Shown here piece after piece: positions 38,701 to 48,155 of a DNA stretch of 64,000 bases; the first letter of the stretch is position 1; each line of letters opens with the position of its first letter. The position numbers and the translations under genes are program-made. Under the pieces are notes generated by a model, which saw only the letters and a list, made by a program, of their open reading frames with translations, was not told the origin of the DNA and searched no databases. The stretch comes from Druceiella hillmani (taxonomy: Eukaryota > Arthropoda > Insecta > Lepidoptera > Hepialidae): positions 13,088,501 to 13,152,500 of the forward strand of contig JAYKKI010000016.1 of NCBI GenBank assembly GCA_039881145.1, written 5' to 3'.

Positions 38701-41700
38701 TAAACTATAGTCATCCTAACTGGGCGTAATCGCATAAACCTAAAGAGGCTTAATGGTTTTTAGCAGGGACATTTTTTAGAATATGTTTTAAAAGATACAT
38801 TAAAATATCAGTCACACTGATATATAAGGGATATAATAACACATACACATTATTATATTATTCTGTTATTTTATACCTATAGTTATTATTCTGTTTATTT
38901 TAAGAAATAATTTTAGGTATGATTCGAAATTAGTTATGGAGCAGATGGAGAAAGTTAATTGTGCTTTTTTCATTAATCCATGGTTTAAAATCTTTGCAAT
39001 TGTAATATTTGAAAAATAATATTTATTTTAGGTTTAATGAAATTTCCTTATCAGAATTTAACATATATTATAGGTATTTGTTAATACTGATTTTAATTAT
39101 TTTTAAGTTAGTTTAAAAATATTAAATAATTACATACATTTTTTATTAGATTCTAATTATTTTGGAAACTTTATTCAATTTAAAATTATTCCTAAGTATG
39201 TTTTGAGACTAGTAAATAAATATTTAAAAAAAAATCTGTCATTAAAAGACGTAATCCTAACTGGGCTTAATCACATAAGCTTAAAGAGGCTTAATGGTAT
39301 TTAGCAGGGACATCTTTTAGAATATTTTTAATAGATCCACTAAAATATTATGATCACACTGATATATGAGGGATATAATATACACATATTTGTTATATTA
39401 TTCTGTTATTTTATATCAATAGTTATAATTTTGTTTATTTTATGAAATAATTTTAGGTAATATTCGAAATTATTTATGGAAGCAGAAAGTTAATTGTGCT
39501 TTATTTTATTAATCCATGGTCTAAACTCTGTGCAAATGTAACATTTTAAAAATAATATTTATTGTAGGGTTGTAACTAATGAAATTTCGTTATCAGAATT
39601 TTACATATATTATACATATTTGTGAATACTGATTATTTTGATAATCTGTTTAATTTGAAATTATTTTTGAATCTCTTTTAAAAAAAGTAAATAATTACAT
39701 ATTTTATTTTAATTATTTTGGAAACTTAATCCAATTTAAAATTATTTCTAAATATGTTTTGAAATTAGTAAATAAATATTTAAAAAAAAATCTACGTCAT
39801 TAAAAGACGTAATTCTAACTGAACTTAATGACATAAGCCTAAGGAGTAAACTGGGCTTAATGACATAAGGCTAAATGTACACGTATTTTATGAATTTGTC
39901 TGTTTAAATTTCAGCCATTGGTCAAGTTTAAGAGTCATCTTTATTATGAAGATAAGGATAACATTCAAGAATCTCTGAACAACTTGAAGGTGTTGCCAGG
40001 CAGTAAGGTGTTCTATTTTAAGAATGGTGAATGCCAAGGCGAGGCCTTCGTCGATTTATATGAGGGTTGTTATTATCCTACTGTGTCAGTGCATAAGAAT
40101 GTGACTGTCAGCGTCAACTTCGGGCCCAATTTTAAATACCCGCCAGCAATGTCAGAATTTAAGTACCGGGCGGTGAGTATGTTTTACATAATTAATCAAT
40201 TTGTCTACATAGTTAATCGATTTGATTGTAATAAATATGAAAGTTTTGAATTTAAGAAATATTGACATCTCACCAGTAACAATGGGCATAAATTTTTTTT
40301 CAATGGAAGGGGCTGTAATCGATTTGACAGTCTACTAGGTGGTGGACAAGACAAGAAATTAAAATTTTATAGTAATATTTAGATTCTCGCCTAGTGCATT
40401 TTTGGTGGACATTAGATTAACATGCAAATACACTAAGAAGGATGACGATCGTTAGAAATGTAAATTAATGCAAAGTAATATTTATCAATGGGCATTGCAA
40501 GATCTTTTAGCCTTGCATCGATGACTAGCACAATGCATCAATAGCTATAGATAGACAGCGATAGATTACGGTAGACAGCACTTTTTACTAATAGGCATTT
40601 CGATGATCACTGCCAGTTCTGTTATGTGCACGAAAGAAAGTGAACACGTATTCATATTGCGCAAAAGATTTTTATTAAATATTTTATTTGAAGTTTATGA
40701 TTTTACATGCTGCATATCTAGCACAATCCACTGACTTCTCATGCGGGATTACATTATACAACGCCATCTTGCATTGTACATCCCGTTATTTTCTTGCTAT
40801 GTATATCTTTGGTGGCTGAAGTAAAATTTAAACTGTTGTCTGGTCTTGTCTTGCCTATCCTAGCTGGTGGAAAATCACCTTTAGACTTGTTAGTTTACTG
40901 TCAATCCTTATAACCTACGATATCTACCGAATGCAGGCTAACGTCAGCTATCGACAGTTTGTATACATCCCACAAGTATATGGAAACCTAACTTATCGCT
41001 AAAACGTATGAAGGTAGAGGGAAACGCAGTCATGTAAAGAAATCCATAATATCAGCATTTGTACAATAGAGCATCCAGATGAGTAAGGGAGATACCAATA
41101 CAATCATTTGTGCTATTTGTACATTCATTTGTTTTTTGTTTTAAATACATGTTTTCATACATTATTGCGGAAAGTTGTAAAAGTGAACACTTATATAATA
41201 TTTCTTATTAAGAGAATCTCATGAACAAAAACGGTTGCGCTTTTTCCAAATTCGAAATGCATATGTGAGATGAGAAATTTGTGTGTGATTTGCTAAAGTT
41301 ACCACGATTTTTAATAAATAATTGTATTTTCTTTCCTCAAAAATGTTGCTTAACATTTATTTCTTTATATACATTCCACTTCATTTTGTGATGTAACTTG
41401 GTAGTGGATTTTTTTTTTTTCAATGTATTTGACATTCCTCTTTTTGCAAAAATATGAGAAGTAGGCATGCAAGCATATATTTTCATCATCCATCCTAACT
41501 GTTGAAATGATGAACAGATTTAAATATTGTAAATAATGGATTTAAATATTATAGAAGACAAATAGTGCATTTTGTGCAATTTTGGACAATTTAAATATCT
41601 TAAAATGAGTTTTATATTTATAAAAGAGTGATTATATTAATAAAATTTTTGACAAACAAGCATTGTAAAAACATTTAATTATATAGATTCAAAAATATCC

Positions 41701-44700
41701 TAATGTTGGATGGAGTGAGTTTATTTAAAAGTTCTCTGATAAGAAAAACTTACTTTTTGTAACGTGTCGTTGATATAGGTATAGTTAACATAGTGGTGTC
41801 TGTCGTCCATCTATTCATTTGTTAAATTTCGCCATCTCTTAAACAAAGGAGCCAAATATAAATCTAAACCAAATGTAATATTTAATTGCACCATTTCTGA
41901 CCGTATCTATCTTTGACTATGGAAACTAAAGGACATGCACTAACCAGGTGGCTAGAGTGCCAAAAAAGGACCTAAAATGACAGTGGCTACTGTAGGTAGT
42001 GACTATATGTAGTGCTGTATGTAATGACAAAAATATCGAAAATTATATCAATACTATGTAAGGCTTACATACTTACTAACAAATGTCGACATTATTTGTA
42101 TTAATAAAATAATTCCGTGTGTATTTTCTGCATGCAAGTCTACTGAGTTTGTACAGATTTCAATCATTAATATTTAATTATGTGTCATTAAATTTAGATT
42201 TGCTAAAATATTAACAGAGCGTGTCTTTTATCTATATTATATACACACAATCATATGTGTATACATATATATATATATATATATCCGGTGAGCGTTGTCG
42301 GATGTCATCAGTAGAAGGTTATGGTCTTCATACACCACTATGATACCATTTAAGTGAAATGGGCGATATGGGTCATCATAAAATGTAGAAATTTGTTTTT
42401 TTTTTATAATGTTTGTTCATTTCTAAATAAAACAATAATCTAAAAAAAATCTTATTGAAATAATTTGTAAATGACAATTTTTTTGACTTAATTTTTTCCC
42501 ATAGTATTTGAACCTTAAATTAATAAATATTTTTATAATGCTTTAAGTCAGTAATAACCTGTGATAAGTTTTATGCTTAGTGTCGACATTAATAATATAA
42601 GTATTCCTAAATGTCTTTTGACGGATAATGTAAGCTTCCTCTTGATTTTAAACTGATTAAATTTTCGCTGTAATATCTCACGTCCCACATTTTTGGGAAT
42701 TTCAATGAAAGAATTTTTATCAGTTGGTCGTAACCGGGTCAATTTTGCTGGAACTTGTAAAAATATTAACTTGCTCCAATGGTATGCAATTACCAATTCC
42801 TCTCTCACATATTTCTGCCCTAATCAAAAGACTTTTATAGGCCGCTCTAAACTGTATGGCACTTTGAGCTCTATTTACTATTAGCCCAATGAAGCCAATT
42901 TTTCGTCTAGAATTTATCAATAACTGTCCTGACGGAAATTTGAGATTACGTACATAATCAGTAGATCCTTCAAGTAGTGTCATAATTGATCCTATGTTAT
43001 CAGGACACAGCCTTTATCCAACTTGGTGGTTGTATTAAATGAGGAATATTGAGGATATCGAACAGTCATTTAACGTGCGGACTAAGATAAATGTTGGGTC
43101 GCATACTTTAAACTTAAGTGAGTTTAATTTTTCACCACAAAATTCTAAAGCATTAGTTATCGAGATATTTCATAATTATGTAGCAAGACATACTTTCATT
43201 TTTTGTCTTGCAAAATCGATGTGAGCCTTAGTTAGTTTTAAAGCTAAGTGTAAAGTTTCTCTTTCCTGTAACTTTAGTAAGAGTTTAGAAGTAAGAACGT
43301 ATTCCGTAACAATTTGATAACATGGCAAGGTTCAATAAAAACATTAACTGTGCTCTGGCTATATTGGTTTGTACAACAAACTTTGATTTGTTATTAAGTT
43401 GCCACCCAATGATTCAGTCATACTAAAATTAGCCGTACGTCCGCCTCATGTTAAGGAAACAATTTTGATGCCCACTTCTTCTGTCATTTTAATACAAGTT
43501 TGGACCAGATAATATTTCTGTTTCCCATTAAAATGGTTATAAAAAAGTATCCAACAGGTAATTCTCATGACATATTTATGTAGTCTTACCAAGCATTCAT
43601 TTACTTATTCTAGAGGATAACTATCGAAACTAATTCCTATATCTACTCGTACATAAGATTTTTGTGATGTCCTATCCCAAGATTTCCTAAATGACATTTT
43701 GTCGAGCACTAGCGAGCATAAGACTAATCTGTCACTTATTTGGGACTTTATCCTTAACTATCAAAAGCTTCTTTTGTCAAGCCGGGTTCTACATTTACTT
43801 TCTGATACAATTTGCTTGAAGTATGTGGATGCGGTAAACATGTATTGTATGTTCGTCGTACAAAATTGTATGCATTTGGTGAAAAAAAATTTAACATGAG
43901 AGCAAATTTGCGAGTTTCTTCAGAAAATTATCTTCCCAAAGGCAAACCTACATATTTATAAATTTGTTGTTTTAAAAAATCTATTGGCCCTGCACATTCT
44001 TGTAACATAATAGAAGATTCAGCATTAATCAATTTTTTATTCCTTAAGTCCTGAATTATGGAAATGATATGTGACATATTCAAATGTCATTGGCTTATTA
44101 GTTAAATAATGATTCTAGTAATCAAGTACAAAACTACCTTAAACTATAAATAGTTTTTATATGTTAATGACCATAAAATGGATAATAAACTTTTAGTAAT
44201 ATATGGCACTGTGGCTCTCTTTTGAGTTAAGATTGCTGTAAACTGACTCAAAAGCTGACAGGATTCTTTTCGTCGTTGGCAGTACTAATTACTTATTTCA
44301 ATGCTTTAACTAGAATGAAAGTTATTAAGGTAAATAAAAATCAAATGCCGCTGAAGATAAAATCTCCGGCTGAAGTTTCATTGAAATATCTCCAGAGATT
44401 GATGTAGAACAACCATATTTCGTTCTTCTGCGGACCAAGTTACTATTTGAAGTTAAACACCAATAAACAAAAATTAATTCAAAAACATATGTAATAACAT
44501 ACATGATAAACAAAAAATTATAGGTTCAAAAAGGAAAAAATAAGCCATCATCATCATCATCATATATATTAATACGCTAAGGTTAAGATGTTACACTCCC
44601 TTTTTAGAAAAAACCGCACAACTAATCCACATAAATTATATATCATTTTATAGATAATTGCTTGCTCAACGGCATCCACAACTAAAAAATTTATTATTGC

Positions 44701-47700
44701 TATTGTTTTTGCAAATTAATTAATTATTAAAATTATATACACAAAACAGCAATGCTGCCATCTAACGGCTCAACGTCAATATGATTGACGGTCGGTAAAA
44801 TTTTTGTTTAATTTCAAATCCACTCACGTATAAATAAAGTGGCGCTTTAGCTCAATGCTTTTGATACTTGCGCCTCTATATGTCAATTTTAGTAAAATAT
44901 TTGATCTGTCATCTGAGCTTCATAATGGAATAAATAATGCGAAGACTTCGCACGGGTCACGCTAGTTTATAATATTTTAATAAAAGTCCAACGTCATCAA
45001 GAGATACAGATTATAATTGCATGTATAACATACAGAAGATGCACATAGTTAGGTAAAGTGAGGAGTTTAAGTGGGAAACCCGACTCGGTTAATACAATAA
45101 TTATTAATTTAAGTTTAATTTACAATTGAACTATTTGTATTAATCACAATGTAGGTAGTTACCAATTCCGAAGGCTGTGGCTAATTAATATCTATTGTTG
45201 TAGATAGGGTAGGGCTTGTTTGCTTAGGACGTACCCATAGTTATAATAAAATATGACAATATTATGACGAAGTATTAACCCTTTTTTGATACTAAATAGC
45301 CAAAATGAATAATAAAATATTACTACATGCCAAAGCAAACTGAATTTTCACATGGTCTAACTATATCAAGAGTTCGGTTGAAACAGATGCCTTCAAAATG
45401 CAAAGAACAAACAGAGATTTCTCTTACTTCAAGATTAAAATTTTCTTGACCCTCTCTTTAGGTATTCATGTTTAGGAATCCTGAAATATTCATTAATACA
45501 GGTACTAAATAGACTAGAAATATTTATACTAGGAATATTTCTAATCAAAGCCAAACCATCAGTTTTCACCAATTAATAATTGGTTTGGCTTTGAATAGAA
45601 ATGATATTTTTTCATATCTGTTGCAAGGGTATATGAAAATACATAAGTATAAAGTTCATGTCTTCGACAAAATGTATTTTGTAAATATTCTGTTTTACAA
45701 TCATTGGTTGTTTCATGTAAGTTAAATAAAGTGTCCATATTTAAAAGTTGATGAAAAAGTCATTATGCAAAACATAAACAAATCATTATTAAGAATGACA
45801 AATTGAAATTTCAACAAATACATGAACAAAAATAATAACAACATACATTTGCTTTATTTTAAAATTAAGTTTCTTCTACTTTAGCCAAAACTTGTTTAGA
45901 AAGCAAATTAATATACAAAATCAATATTTTTTTACTAACATATAAAATGAGATATTAGGCCACTTTTCGCTGTATTTGGAACCACAACCTTTAGCACAAC
46001 ACTTGGGGATTTTTACATATAATTCACTTTTCAAAATATTCACGTCACTTTTCAAAATATTACCACTTTTGTACTGATGAAGATTATTTAGTTCTTTTTG
46101 TCATAGACTTTTTTACTTATGAAAAAAAGGAACGAAAAGTATTTTATTATTATTACTAATGCATCATATTTGTATAATGAATATGTTATACAGTAAACAA
46201 TGGCATGTCCTCTAGTTTCCATAGTTAATAGATATTGATACTATCAATATTTTTAATCTATTGCAATGAAAAAAGAAATTTAAAAATTCATATTAGGCTA
46301 TTTGACAACATCGAAAACATACCACAATTCGGGGTCATCCTATTATATTATAACATAAATAAACGTATTGTTTTTAATTTTCGGAAGAATAAGTTTATAT
46401 TATATAAAAAAAACGTAAAGAAATCACAATATTGTTTTGAAATTTAATCAGTGTGGCAAACGCCCTATTGTTGGTTAAAAGTCAGGTAACGTCACCTGAC
46501 TTTTAACCAATGTTCCGGTCATAACTAATATATAAAAAATTTATTTAATTCCCATACAATGTACATGCTATTGTATATATCAGCACTATAATTTTATTCC
46601 AAACATAAATCATAGACAAATAGACTTTTCCTGAATGTTGTTGTATACACAAGATGTTATTGTTAAAATTATATATTCGAGGTGGATAATTAAATTTACT
46701 ATATTCATGTTGTAAATACTTAACAATTTGTAAGAAATTATATTTTTAATTGTGTAACAAGTGCTTAGCGATAAAAGATAAAGTGAACTAACTGGAAAAA
46801 AAGGTTAAAACATATTCAATATTTAATACAAAATTTAATATTCTTATTCTTTTATTTATAGGCATTGATATCGATAATAATGTTTAAAATACAAATATCA
46901 CTTATATCAAAATGATCTTCACATATAAAAACATATGAGTTAGCTACAATGCTGTTTGGATCTCTTTGGGCTAATTGCAGCCACTTTTTCATCTTTTAAG
47001 ATTTGTTGGTACTGAAACGAACACTTTGTTTCAAATATTAAAAGTGATTTATGTAAAAAATACGGCATATATCCTGGAAATATAAATATAGTTTGCTTAT
47101 AATATAAATTAGAACAATTTAAAACAATTTAAAAATTCAAGTCAAATAGCCAATTATATAAAATAAAAACATTGTTAGCATGGCTTGGAGATATTTTATA
47201 CATTTTCAATTAAATTAAGCCATTATTTACCAAAACATTATCCTTGACATATATTTGATTTAAAGATTTTATTCTAGCAAAAATGTTATTGTTGGCATTG
47301 AACTGTGGTTTCCACTAATGTAATTAATATCATTACTCAAATTTTTAATACCTGGGGATAAACTATGACATTAAAATTTGCAATGGCCATATAATTATGT
47401 ATACCTATAAAGTTATTATCTAGGAATTATTGCAATAAAGAATAAAAATATTGAAATAATCAATACAGAATATTAAATTATATATTTCAGTTTAAAATTA
47501 TCGAAGTAAGTAACATTTTATATTTATGATTTCGAATGGCAGTGATTCAAAATTAAAAGAAGTGGACTTACTAATAATAAACTAAATTCTTTTTAGGTTT
47601 ACTTGTTTTTCCATTATAGTTTTTGCATTATTTGATGGAAAAACTATTTTCCAACAAAAATAAATATATTTCATAAACGAAAAGCATTTTGTTTCTATTT

Positions 47701-48010
47701 GACTGGCGTTATAATGTAACTAGAAGAAATGTGTGTTTGTATATAAGTTGTAGAGACTAGCGGTTGGCGAATCACTTATTCACATTTATTAAAATACAAC
47801 ATGATTGTTTGCATTCAAAACAGACTAGGTTTAAAATAACTTAAACAAGGCTGTACAAATCTTTGGAATCTCTTTGAATGTAATGGAATGTTTAAATTAT
47901 TTCAGATGTCGGAGAAGGCTGAGGAATCAATTTGTGAGCAGACGATAGCCGATCTTCTTTACTTGACGGAGAATGAAGGCAAGCTGCGATTAGATAATTT
48001 TAATCTCTGA
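15165..48010 (+). CDS. Ash2: ASH2, SET1/MLL (COMPASS) complex subunit; 10 coding exons
   Basis: Joining 15165-15319, 15563-15741, 15822-15969, 16263-16459, 24434-24657, 26867-27044, 30725-30881, 33771-33894, 39915-40172 and 47906-48010 gives 1725 nt, 574 residues plus stop. All junctions are GT-AG and all phases agree. Residues 50-98 form a PHD-like finger with ligands C50, C52, C65, C68, H73, C76, C95 and C98. About 112-225 corresponds to the winged-helix region. A Gly/Lys/Arg linker at about 230-260 precedes [19 protein letters not shown]. The SPRY domain runs about 311-540 ([39 protein letters not shown]). The C-terminal helix containing [14 protein letters not shown] matches the DPY30-binding segment. 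In known ASH2 proteins these parts bind RbBP5 and DPY30 and stimulate nuclear H3K4 methylation. Fly and human family members have similar lengths. The start is the first in-frame ATG; the frame is open upstream to a GTG. Identity is very secure; 5' UTR exons and alternative starts cannot be seen. Confidence 0.96.
15563..15741 (+). CDS. Ash2: Ash2 coding exon 2, PHD-like zinc finger
   Basis: Acceptor TTTCAG. The first T completes the Cys52 codon. The exon carries ELLCASC, WFHESC and FICKNC, which supply the remaining Zn ligands. It ends in phase 1 at donor GTATGT. Confidence 0.95.
15822..15969 (+). CDS. Ash2: Ash2 coding exon 3
   Basis: It encodes [17 protein letters not shown] through [10 protein letters not shown], the start of the winged-helix-like region. 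Acceptor ATTTCAG, donor GTAAGT; the Arg codon is split over intron 3. Confidence 0.93.
16263..16459 (+). CDS. Ash2: Ash2 coding exon 4, winged-helix region
   Basis: It encodes [32 protein letters not shown] and APNYEAMI-like [16 protein letters not shown], matching the ASH2 winged-helix region. It ends in phase 1 at GTAAGT, followed by the longest intron of the gene (7974 bp). Confidence 0.94.
18820..19000 (+). mobile_element. Possible copia-type polypurine tract and LTR trace
   Basis: AACAAAGGGGGAGTGTGTGTG resembles the purine tract plus TGT LTR start of Ty1/copia elements. It is followed by about 100 bp ending in a promoter-like and poly(A)-like stretch. No second LTR was found, so this is a weak call. 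Confidence 0.25.
20511..20555. repeat. Perfect hairpin, 21-bp arms, 3-nt loop
   Basis: ATTTATCTTTAATAATATTT(T) at 20511-20531 is inverted exactly at 20535-20555. Loop ATG. Confidence 0.95.
20585..20642. repeat. (TA)n microsatellite
   Basis: Almost pure TA for about 57 bp. A second TA run lies at about 20680-20711, itself inside a palindrome (TTTATTTATATA to TATATAAATAAA). Confidence 0.97.
23055..23460 (+). repeat. Dispersed repeat, inverted pair member 1
   Basis: It matches the reverse complement of 26243-26675. Shared blocks include CAAGTTTTCAGATGT, CACCTGCCATAGAATT, AATAAACAG, TTAAGAATTCCCAC, AGCGCTTTATCTAA-like, GGTAGCCAAC, AGGGCAGGATGATTAGTCAC and CATTACTTTTTTATAACTAC. Confidence 0.85.
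23872..23981. repeat. Long hairpin, about 50-bp arms
   Basis: 23872-23921 (ATTTATCTTTACAAGAAACT onward) and 23932-23981 are inverted copies with very few mismatches and a 10-nt loop. Weaker pairing continues outwards to about 23855 and 23998. Probably a small foldback or MITE element. Confidence 0.92.
24434..24657 (+). CDS. Ash2: Ash2 coding exon 5, linker and pre-SPRY segment
   Basis: Acceptor AATAG. TC completes an Ile codon, giving [17 protein letters not shown] Gly-rich, Lys/Arg-rich linker is followed by the conserved [19 protein letters not shown]. Donor GTTAGT. G+C content is clearly higher than the flanks. Confidence 0.95.
25075..25345 (+). repeat. Minisatellite, about 68-bp unit, four copies
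   Basis: Copies start at about 25075, 25144, 25210 and 25279, each beginning CAGTTTATAATTTTATTGGT and ending with TTGGCTACGATATAGTTT. The open reading frame across it is an effect of the repeat. Confidence 0.95.
25658..25694. repeat. Hairpin, 15-bp arms
   Basis: AAAAATAATTTTTAC at 25658-25672 is inverted at 25680-25694, 7-nt loop. Confidence 0.9.
26243..26675 (-). repeat. Dispersed repeat, inverted pair member 2
   Basis: Inverted copy of 23055-23460, about 2.8 kb away in Ash2 intron 5. It carries an internal duplication of ACATTATAATGTTATGAACA. Exon 5 lies between the two members. Confidence 0.85.
26867..27044 (+). CDS. Ash2: Ash2 coding exon 6, SPRY start
   Basis: It encodes [32 protein letters not shown] and YCMVRATH, strongly conserved in the first part of the ASH2 SPRY domain. 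Acceptor TTTGACAG, donor GTAGGT. G+C-rich codon use stands out from the flanking AT-rich introns. The frame on the opposite strand is only a shadow. Confidence 0.96.
27611..27655. repeat. Perfect hairpin, 22-bp arms
   Basis: 27611-27632 (ATTGAACCAATAACTTGAAT then GA) is inverted exactly at 27634-27655 with one unpaired base. Confidence 0.95.
28080..29515 (+). repeat. Tandem array, about 130-bp unit, roughly ten copies
   Basis: Each unit has AAAAATTACCATAACAATTTT, a CCCATACAAATTTAGCCACC segment, CCTTTTCACCCCCTTAGGGG, TTGAAT-TC-GAAAA and TAATACAAATTTTTAAG-like parts. The last unit leads into a stretch ending in TATATATATATATAGATT, like the 3' end of a non-LTR retrotransposon. The CACCCCCTTAGGGG core is, as far as I recall, common in lepidopteran repeats. 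Confidence 0.85.
30725..30881 (+). CDS. Ash2: Ash2 coding exon 7, SPRY core
   Basis: It encodes [32 protein letters not shown] and [16 protein letters not shown], the SPRY core. Acceptor TTGGCAG, donor GTTAGA. Phases 1 in and 2 out fit both neighbours. Confidence 0.96.
30882..33770 (+). other. Ash2 intron 7 (2889 bp)
   Basis: AT-rich. A G+C-richer patch at 31900-31990 (CTGAAGGGAGCCGAGTTTAC) has no clear frame. No gene, repeat array or hairpin stands out. Confidence 0.5.
33771..33894 (+). CDS. Ash2: Ash2 coding exon 8, SPRY
   Basis: It encodes [26 protein letters not shown] and NTYKDR. Acceptor TATTCCAG, donor GTAAGT. Confidence 0.96.
34140..34480 (-). pseudogene. mariner-like transposase relic
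   Basis: The minus strand reads RHIITGDET, then a stop where Trp is expected, [25 protein letters not shown] and SGQIKRI, resembling the mariner block around the first catalytic Asp (TGDETW). Frameshifts and stops are present and no ends were found. Confidence 0.55.
34981..35120 (-). mobile_element. Penelope-like terminal fragment with hammerhead-like motif
   Basis: Near-identical to 7927-8086. The minus-strand motif (about 35119-35075) reads CGCAC, CTGAAGA, GTTGT-AAT-ACAAC, GAAACCTAGGTC, ATGG. Stem I has one mismatch where the left copy has G. It lies in Ash2 intron 8, antisense to the gene's transcript. Confidence 0.58.
35170..36330 (+). pseudogene. Ty1/copia polyprotein relic
   Basis: In order: [12 protein letters not shown] (end of integrase), [61 protein letters not shown] and [14 protein letters not shown] (reverse transcriptase; the usual YVDD reads YVDN). 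Then [13 protein letters not shown] [33 protein letters not shown] and [14 protein letters not shown] (RNase H). Several stops and frame changes; gag and LTRs were not found. Confidence 0.85.
36345..37370 (+). pseudogene. Second ZMYM1-like hAT-derived transposase relic
   Basis: Frames read [26 protein letters not shown]-like stretches, [38 protein letters not shown] (the DGA-MSG motif of the family), [15 protein letters not shown], and [19 protein letters not shown]. It follows the copia relic directly and is in the same orientation, with many stops. It covers a different part of the protein from the relic at 2540-5730. Confidence 0.75.
38300..39850 (+). repeat. Tandem triplication, 540-bp unit
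   Basis: The marker string AAATAATTTTAGGTA recurs at about 38364, 38904 and 39444, a spacing of 540 each time. Each unit runs through CTGTTATTTTATA, TTAATCCATGGT, ATTATTTTGGAAACTT and a final AACTGGGC-TAATC-CATAA part. Copies 1 and 2 are closest; copy 3 has a short internal deletion and rearrangement. The array ends about 60 bp before Ash2 exon 9. Confidence 0.92.
39915..40172 (+). CDS. Ash2: Ash2 coding exon 9, SPRY end
   Basis: The largest coding exon (86 codons, phase 0 at both ends). It encodes [37 protein letters not shown] and [19 protein letters not shown]. Acceptor AATTTCAG lies only about 60 bp after a 540-bp tandem triplication. Confidence 0.96.
42545..44060 (-). pseudogene. P-element/THAP9-type transposase relic
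   Basis: Minus-strand frames give, in order: [20 protein letters not shown] then [53 protein letters not shown] then [37 protein letters not shown] then GFIGLIVN, and [17 protein letters not shown]. This is the block order of P-element and THAP9 transposases, from after the THAP domain to the insertion domain. The first catalytic Asp (VLDKMS) remains. The second (usually LTCDG) is lost to a stop and Gly. An internal deletion fuses LIVN to AIQFRAAY. The THAP domain was not found. Confidence 0.85.
44560..44965 (+). mobile_element. Non-autonomous Helitron
   Basis: The 3' end has a G+C-rich hairpin TGCGAAG-A-CTTCGCA (44938-44952), 9 nt, then CTAG (44962-44965) followed by T, the CTRR-T rule of Helitrons. 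A plausible 5' end is TCATATATATTAATACGC at 44560 after an A in a TCA microsatellite. No Rep/helicase gene and no terminal inverted repeats, as expected of a short derivative. Confidence 0.7.
45545..45595. repeat. Imperfect hairpin
   Basis: CAAAGCCAAACC is inverted as GGTTTGGCTTTG with AATTAATAATT in the loop region. Confidence 0.8.
46471..46510. repeat. Perfect hairpin, 17-bp arms, 6-nt loop
   Basis: TTGGTTAAAAGTCAGGT (46471-46487) and its exact inverse (46494-46510) with loop AACGTC. Confidence 0.96.
47906..48010 (+). CDS. Ash2: Ash2 coding exon 10, DPY30-binding helix and stop
   Basis: 35 codons including TGA. It encodes [20 protein letters not shown] then [14 protein letters not shown]. 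It matches the C-terminal amphipathic helix that docks into the DPY30 dimer in known ASH2 proteins. Acceptor TTATTTCAG. Confidence 0.93.
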   Translation: MSEKAEESICEQTIADLLYLTENEGKLRLDNFNL

Positions 48011-48149
48011 TGGTACGACTAACACTAGTTGTAAGTTAGCTTAAGAAATATTGTTTTATGGATCTGAATTTTTTTATTTTGTAGGATTGGCTTTTGAAAT
48101 ATGTATTTTGTTCAATTCATTATCATTTAAATGCTTAATAACCATGTGT

Positions 48150-48155
48150 AATAAA
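48150..48155 (+). terminator. Candidate Ash2 polyadenylation signal
   Basis: AATAAA sits 140 nt after the Ash2 stop codon. The true cleavage site is not known from sequence alone. Confidence 0.5.

Larger units (their letters stand above)
33895..39914 (+). other. Ash2 intron 8 (6020 bp), a nest of transposon relics
   Basis: It contains a mariner relic (minus), the Penelope-like fragment (minus), a copia relic (plus), a second ZMYM1-like relic (plus) and a 540-bp triplication, listed separately. The stretch 37400-38300 has short open frames with no recognisable family. Confidence 0.75.
40173..47905 (+). other. Ash2 intron 9 (7733 bp)
   Basis: It contains the P-element-like relic, a Helitron and hairpins (listed separately). 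40173-42540 and 45000-47900 are AT-rich with nothing recognisable apart from a short TA run at 42262-42284 and the hairpin at 46471. Confidence 0.7.

Noticed and set aside
40173..40263. Open frame continuing past Ash2 exon 9
   Set aside because: It reads through donor GTGAGT into the intron; homology to ASH2 stops at the splice site and resumes in exon 10.
42548..42983. Two short minus frames as separate small genes
   Set aside because: They are pieces of one decayed P-element-like transposase, shown by [14 protein letters not shown] and neighbouring motifs.
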